A DNA stretch of 64,000 bases from Duganella sp. SG902 (GTDB lineage Bacteria > Pseudomonadota > Gammaproteobacteria > Burkholderiales > Burkholderiaceae_D): contig NZ_JABMJK010000004.1 in assembly GCF_013376005.1 (NCBI RefSeq), positions 434,001-498,000 on the forward strand, read 5' to 3'. Within the stretch, counting starts at the first letter, position 1; every line of letters begins with the position of its first letter. Shown one piece after another: positions 62,398 to 64,000 of this stretch. A model generated the notes under the pieces. The model made no database searches. It was not told the DNA's origin and worked only from the letters and a program-made list of their open reading frames with translations. The translations under genes were made by a program, and so were the position numbers.

Positions 62398-63221
62398 TGC
62401 GCGGCGCGCTGGCGGTGGGCCTGATGCTGTGCACGCAGGCGTGCGCGATGGAGCCGCTGAGCGACAACGCGCTGTCGGCGGTGCGCGGACGCGATGGCGT
62501 CAGCTTCGATCTGAATGGCTTCGCCATGACCGGCGACGCGCGCGTCAGCTATACCACGCCGGTCGGTACCAGCTTGTACGTGGAAAAATTCCACGCCTCG
62601 CGCAGCGATAATCCGCTGCCGTTTGCCGATCCCTACCGGCTCGATATCCTGCCGTCAGCGCCGGGGCTGGCGGACTACATCAACATCGCTTTCCCCACCA
62701 ATGACTATGGCGATCAGCGCTGGCAACTGGCGTATGACTGGGGCGTGGGCGCCAACGGCGTGGTGCGCGAGCAGGGCAGTGTGGTGGTCAAGGACATGGT
62801 GTTCTATAGCGGCGGCCTGCAGTTCACCACGCCGCAAGTCAACGACGGCATCGCCTTTGGCGCGGCATTGAAGCTGGACATCGGCCAGCTGTCATTCCAG
62901 CCGCGCGGGCGCGACGATGCGAGTGAGGCCATGGTGTTCAGCGGCGTGCACATCGGCGGCGCCGATGGCAATCCCTGGGTGCTCGCGCATGTGGCGGCGC
63001 AGCCGGCGGTGATCAACGCGCTGAACGACGAGACCGGCCCGCGCCTGCACATCGGCATCGACTGGCCGGACGCGCGGTATGGCAACGGCCAGGCGTCGGC
63101 CGGCAGCATCGTGGTGGACAATATTTCGTTCGTGAGTCCGGGGCAGCCGACGGTGGATCTGGGCTCGTCGCGGATCGGCTCGGTGCAAATCCAGTACCTC
63201 GACATCAAGTTCAAGCAATGA
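62397..63221 (+). CDS. Secreted ELS-motif protein
   Basis: A 274-residue protein. A short signal peptide (MRGALAVGLMLCTQACA) is followed by MEPLSDNALSAVRGRDGVSF, the divergent form of the motif, and a beta-rich body ending DLGSSRIGSVQIQYLDIKFKQ. No catalytic motif is visible. The ATG at 62397 is chosen because it overlaps the previous stop and starts the signal peptide; a longer frame from 62172 is a shadow inside the upstream gene. It is coupled to the next gene by overlap. Confidence 0.8.
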   Translation: MRGALAVGLMLCTQACAMEPLSDNALSAVRGRDGVSFDLNGFAMTGDARVSYTTPVGTSLYVEKFHASRSDNPLPFADPYRLDILPSAPGLADYINIAFPTNDYGDQRWQLAYDWGVGANGVVREQGSVVVKDMVFYSGGLQFTTPQVNDGIAFGAALKLDIGQLSFQPRGRDDASEAMVFSGVHIGGADGNPWVLAHVAAQPAVINALNDETGPRLHIGIDWPDARYGNGQASAGSIVVDNISFVSPGQPTVDLGSSRIGSVQIQYLDIKFKQ

Positions 63222-63679
63222 TGAAGCGCGCCCTGTTCCTGCTGATGTTGGCCGGCGCGGTGCAGGCTGGCGAGCTGCGCGCGCTGGATGATCAGGAACT
63301 GTCACAGGTGAGCGGCGGCGACGGCATCAGCTTCGCGGCGCATGTCGTGCTGAACGATCCGACGCTGGTGGGCGCGGTCAGCGACAGCCGGCTGTCGCTG
63401 GGCTTCAGCGGTGGCGGGCAGAACCGCTACATCGTCTTCAAGAACGTGCGCGGCACGGTGGACATGTTTGCCGTCAGCCTCGGCGTGCAGACGCGAAGTG
63501 ATGGCGGTGGCGACTACATCGCCATCGGGCTGCCGGGTTACGTGCACTACACCAATCTCGGCTTCGAATCGCTGAGCGTACAGAACGACCCAACCGCGCC
63601 GGTGACCAACAGCCTCGGCAGCCTGTACATTAACGGCACGGTGTCGCTGCAAGGGCAGGTGCGGTTCTGGGGACATTGA
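63218..63679 (+). CDS. Secreted ELS-motif protein, small last member
   Basis: A 153-residue protein. Signal peptide MMKRALFLLMLAGAVQA is followed by GELRALDDQELSQVSGGDGISF and a beta-rich body ending GTVSLQGQVRFWGH, close in style to the FAH/WGH termini of its neighbours. The ATG at 63218 overlaps the preceding stop. It is the last gene of the rightward operon; the inverted repeat at 63696-63724 follows. Confidence 0.8.
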   Translation: MMKRALFLLMLAGAVQAGELRALDDQELSQVSGGDGISFAAHVVLNDPTLVGAVSDSRLSLGFSGGGQNRYIVFKNVRGTVDMFAVSLGVQTRSDGGGDYIAIGLPGYVHYTNLGFESLSVQNDPTAPVTNSLGSLYINGTVSLQGQVRFWGH

Positions 63680-63695
63680 ACCCGCACGGCCAACC

Positions 63696-63724
63696 GGGGT
63701 CTGACCCCGGCGGGGTCAGACCCC
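63696..63724. repeat. GGGGTCTGACCCC / GGGGTCAGACCCC inverted repeat
   Basis: Two 13-nt arms, perfect inverted copies (63696-63708 and 63712-63724) with a 3-nt spacer. Each arm is itself nearly palindromic. It lies between two convergent genes and contains the stop codon of the MFS gene. It shares the TCTGACCCCG core with the copy at 375-392; the copies at 7645 and 54241 carry the CCTGACCCCG form. Confidence 0.75.
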
Positions 63725-64000
63725 ATGCGGGGTGCGGGTTTCGGTGGCAAAAATACCCAACGCGATCAACGGAAAAGCCAACCCAGTCCACAGCACGCCA
63801 GTCCACCCATGCGCGGCAAACATCCAGCCACCCAGCGAAGAACCGATCGCGCCGCCCATAAAGAACAAAGCCATATACAAACCATTCAAACGGCCGCGCA
63901 CCTCGGCCGGCAGCGCGAAGATAGCGCGCTGGCCCGTCACCAGGTTGGCCGAGACGCCCATATCCAGAATGATCGAGGCCAACACCAGCACGCCCAGATC
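63716..64000 (-). CDS. MFS transporter, C-terminal part (cut by window edge)
   Basis: The open frame runs off the window edge at 64000 and ends at TGA (63716-63718). About 95 residues cover the last three transmembrane helices: [41 protein letters not shown] and a final helix. The [19 protein letters not shown] segment is typical of MFS half 2. The stop codon lies inside the TGACCCC inverted repeat. The substrate is unknown. Confidence 0.85.
   Translation of the reverse strand, partial: DLGVLVLASIILDMGVSANLVTGQRAIFALPAEVRGRLNGLYMALFFMGGAIGSSLGGWMFAAHGWTGVLWTGLAFPLIALGIFATETRTPHGV

Noticed and set aside
1..64000. tRNA, rRNA and riboswitch genes
   Set aside because: None recognised by eye; a covariance-model scan would be needed to exclude them fully.

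Overview
The window is a GC-rich chromosomal segment of a betaproteobacterium, most likely an Oxalobacteraceae member of the Massilia/Duganella type. This is inferred from protein style (PEP-CTERM protein, DUF3422, XylR, Caulobacter-type TonB receptor), strong GC3 bias and the interspersed TGACCCC repeats. It is not proven from the sequence.

Region 1 (1-4936) is an AT-richer accessory segment. It holds the tail of an IS3-type transposase, a two-gene Gabija anti-phage system (gajA, gajB), a HEPN-like protein gene, and a strong terminator followed by a cluster of hairpins. Region 2 (4937-7552) has an orphan branched-chain amino acid type binding protein and two tandem uridine kinase genes, a recent duplication.

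Region 3 (7739-38445) is a xylose, xylan and xyloglucan utilisation island. It encodes an MFS transporter with a GH43 xylosidase, and an SGNH esterase joined across a frameshift to a GH74 xyloglucanase. It continues with the regulator XylR, a fused XylX-XylB protein plus XylD (Weimberg pathway) and the binding protein XylF. A TonB receptor-GH35-GH31-GH39-GH95-GH2 operon and a second GH74 complete it. Outer-membrane uptake and side-chain removal (fucose, galactose, xylose) would feed xylose into the oxidative Weimberg route. Four transcription units carry the same promoter: a conserved 20-nt site overlapping a TTGC -35, then a CACAAT-like -10 at identical spacing. This is a strong candidate XylR regulon.

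Region 4 (38449-54171) is housekeeping and miscellaneous: an M23 peptidase, two alpha/beta hydrolases, DUF3422, a D-lactate dehydrogenase, DinB, a large unknown protein, NDH-2, a degenerate HAD protein with a LysR regulator, a LysE exporter, CYTH-CHAD, GluQ and an M28 peptidase.

Region 5 (54263-63679) is a surface-protein locus resembling the Acinetobacter 'putative pilus' fil genes. A leftward operon encodes a C39 peptidase, a beta-barrel, a FadL-type porin, a DUF2059 protein, an AraC regulator and a striking MshEN (c-di-GMP-binding type) fusion. A rightward operon encodes five secreted proteins with an N-terminal ELSxVxGQDG-type motif, two of them near-identical copies. The window ends in an MFS gene cut by its edge.
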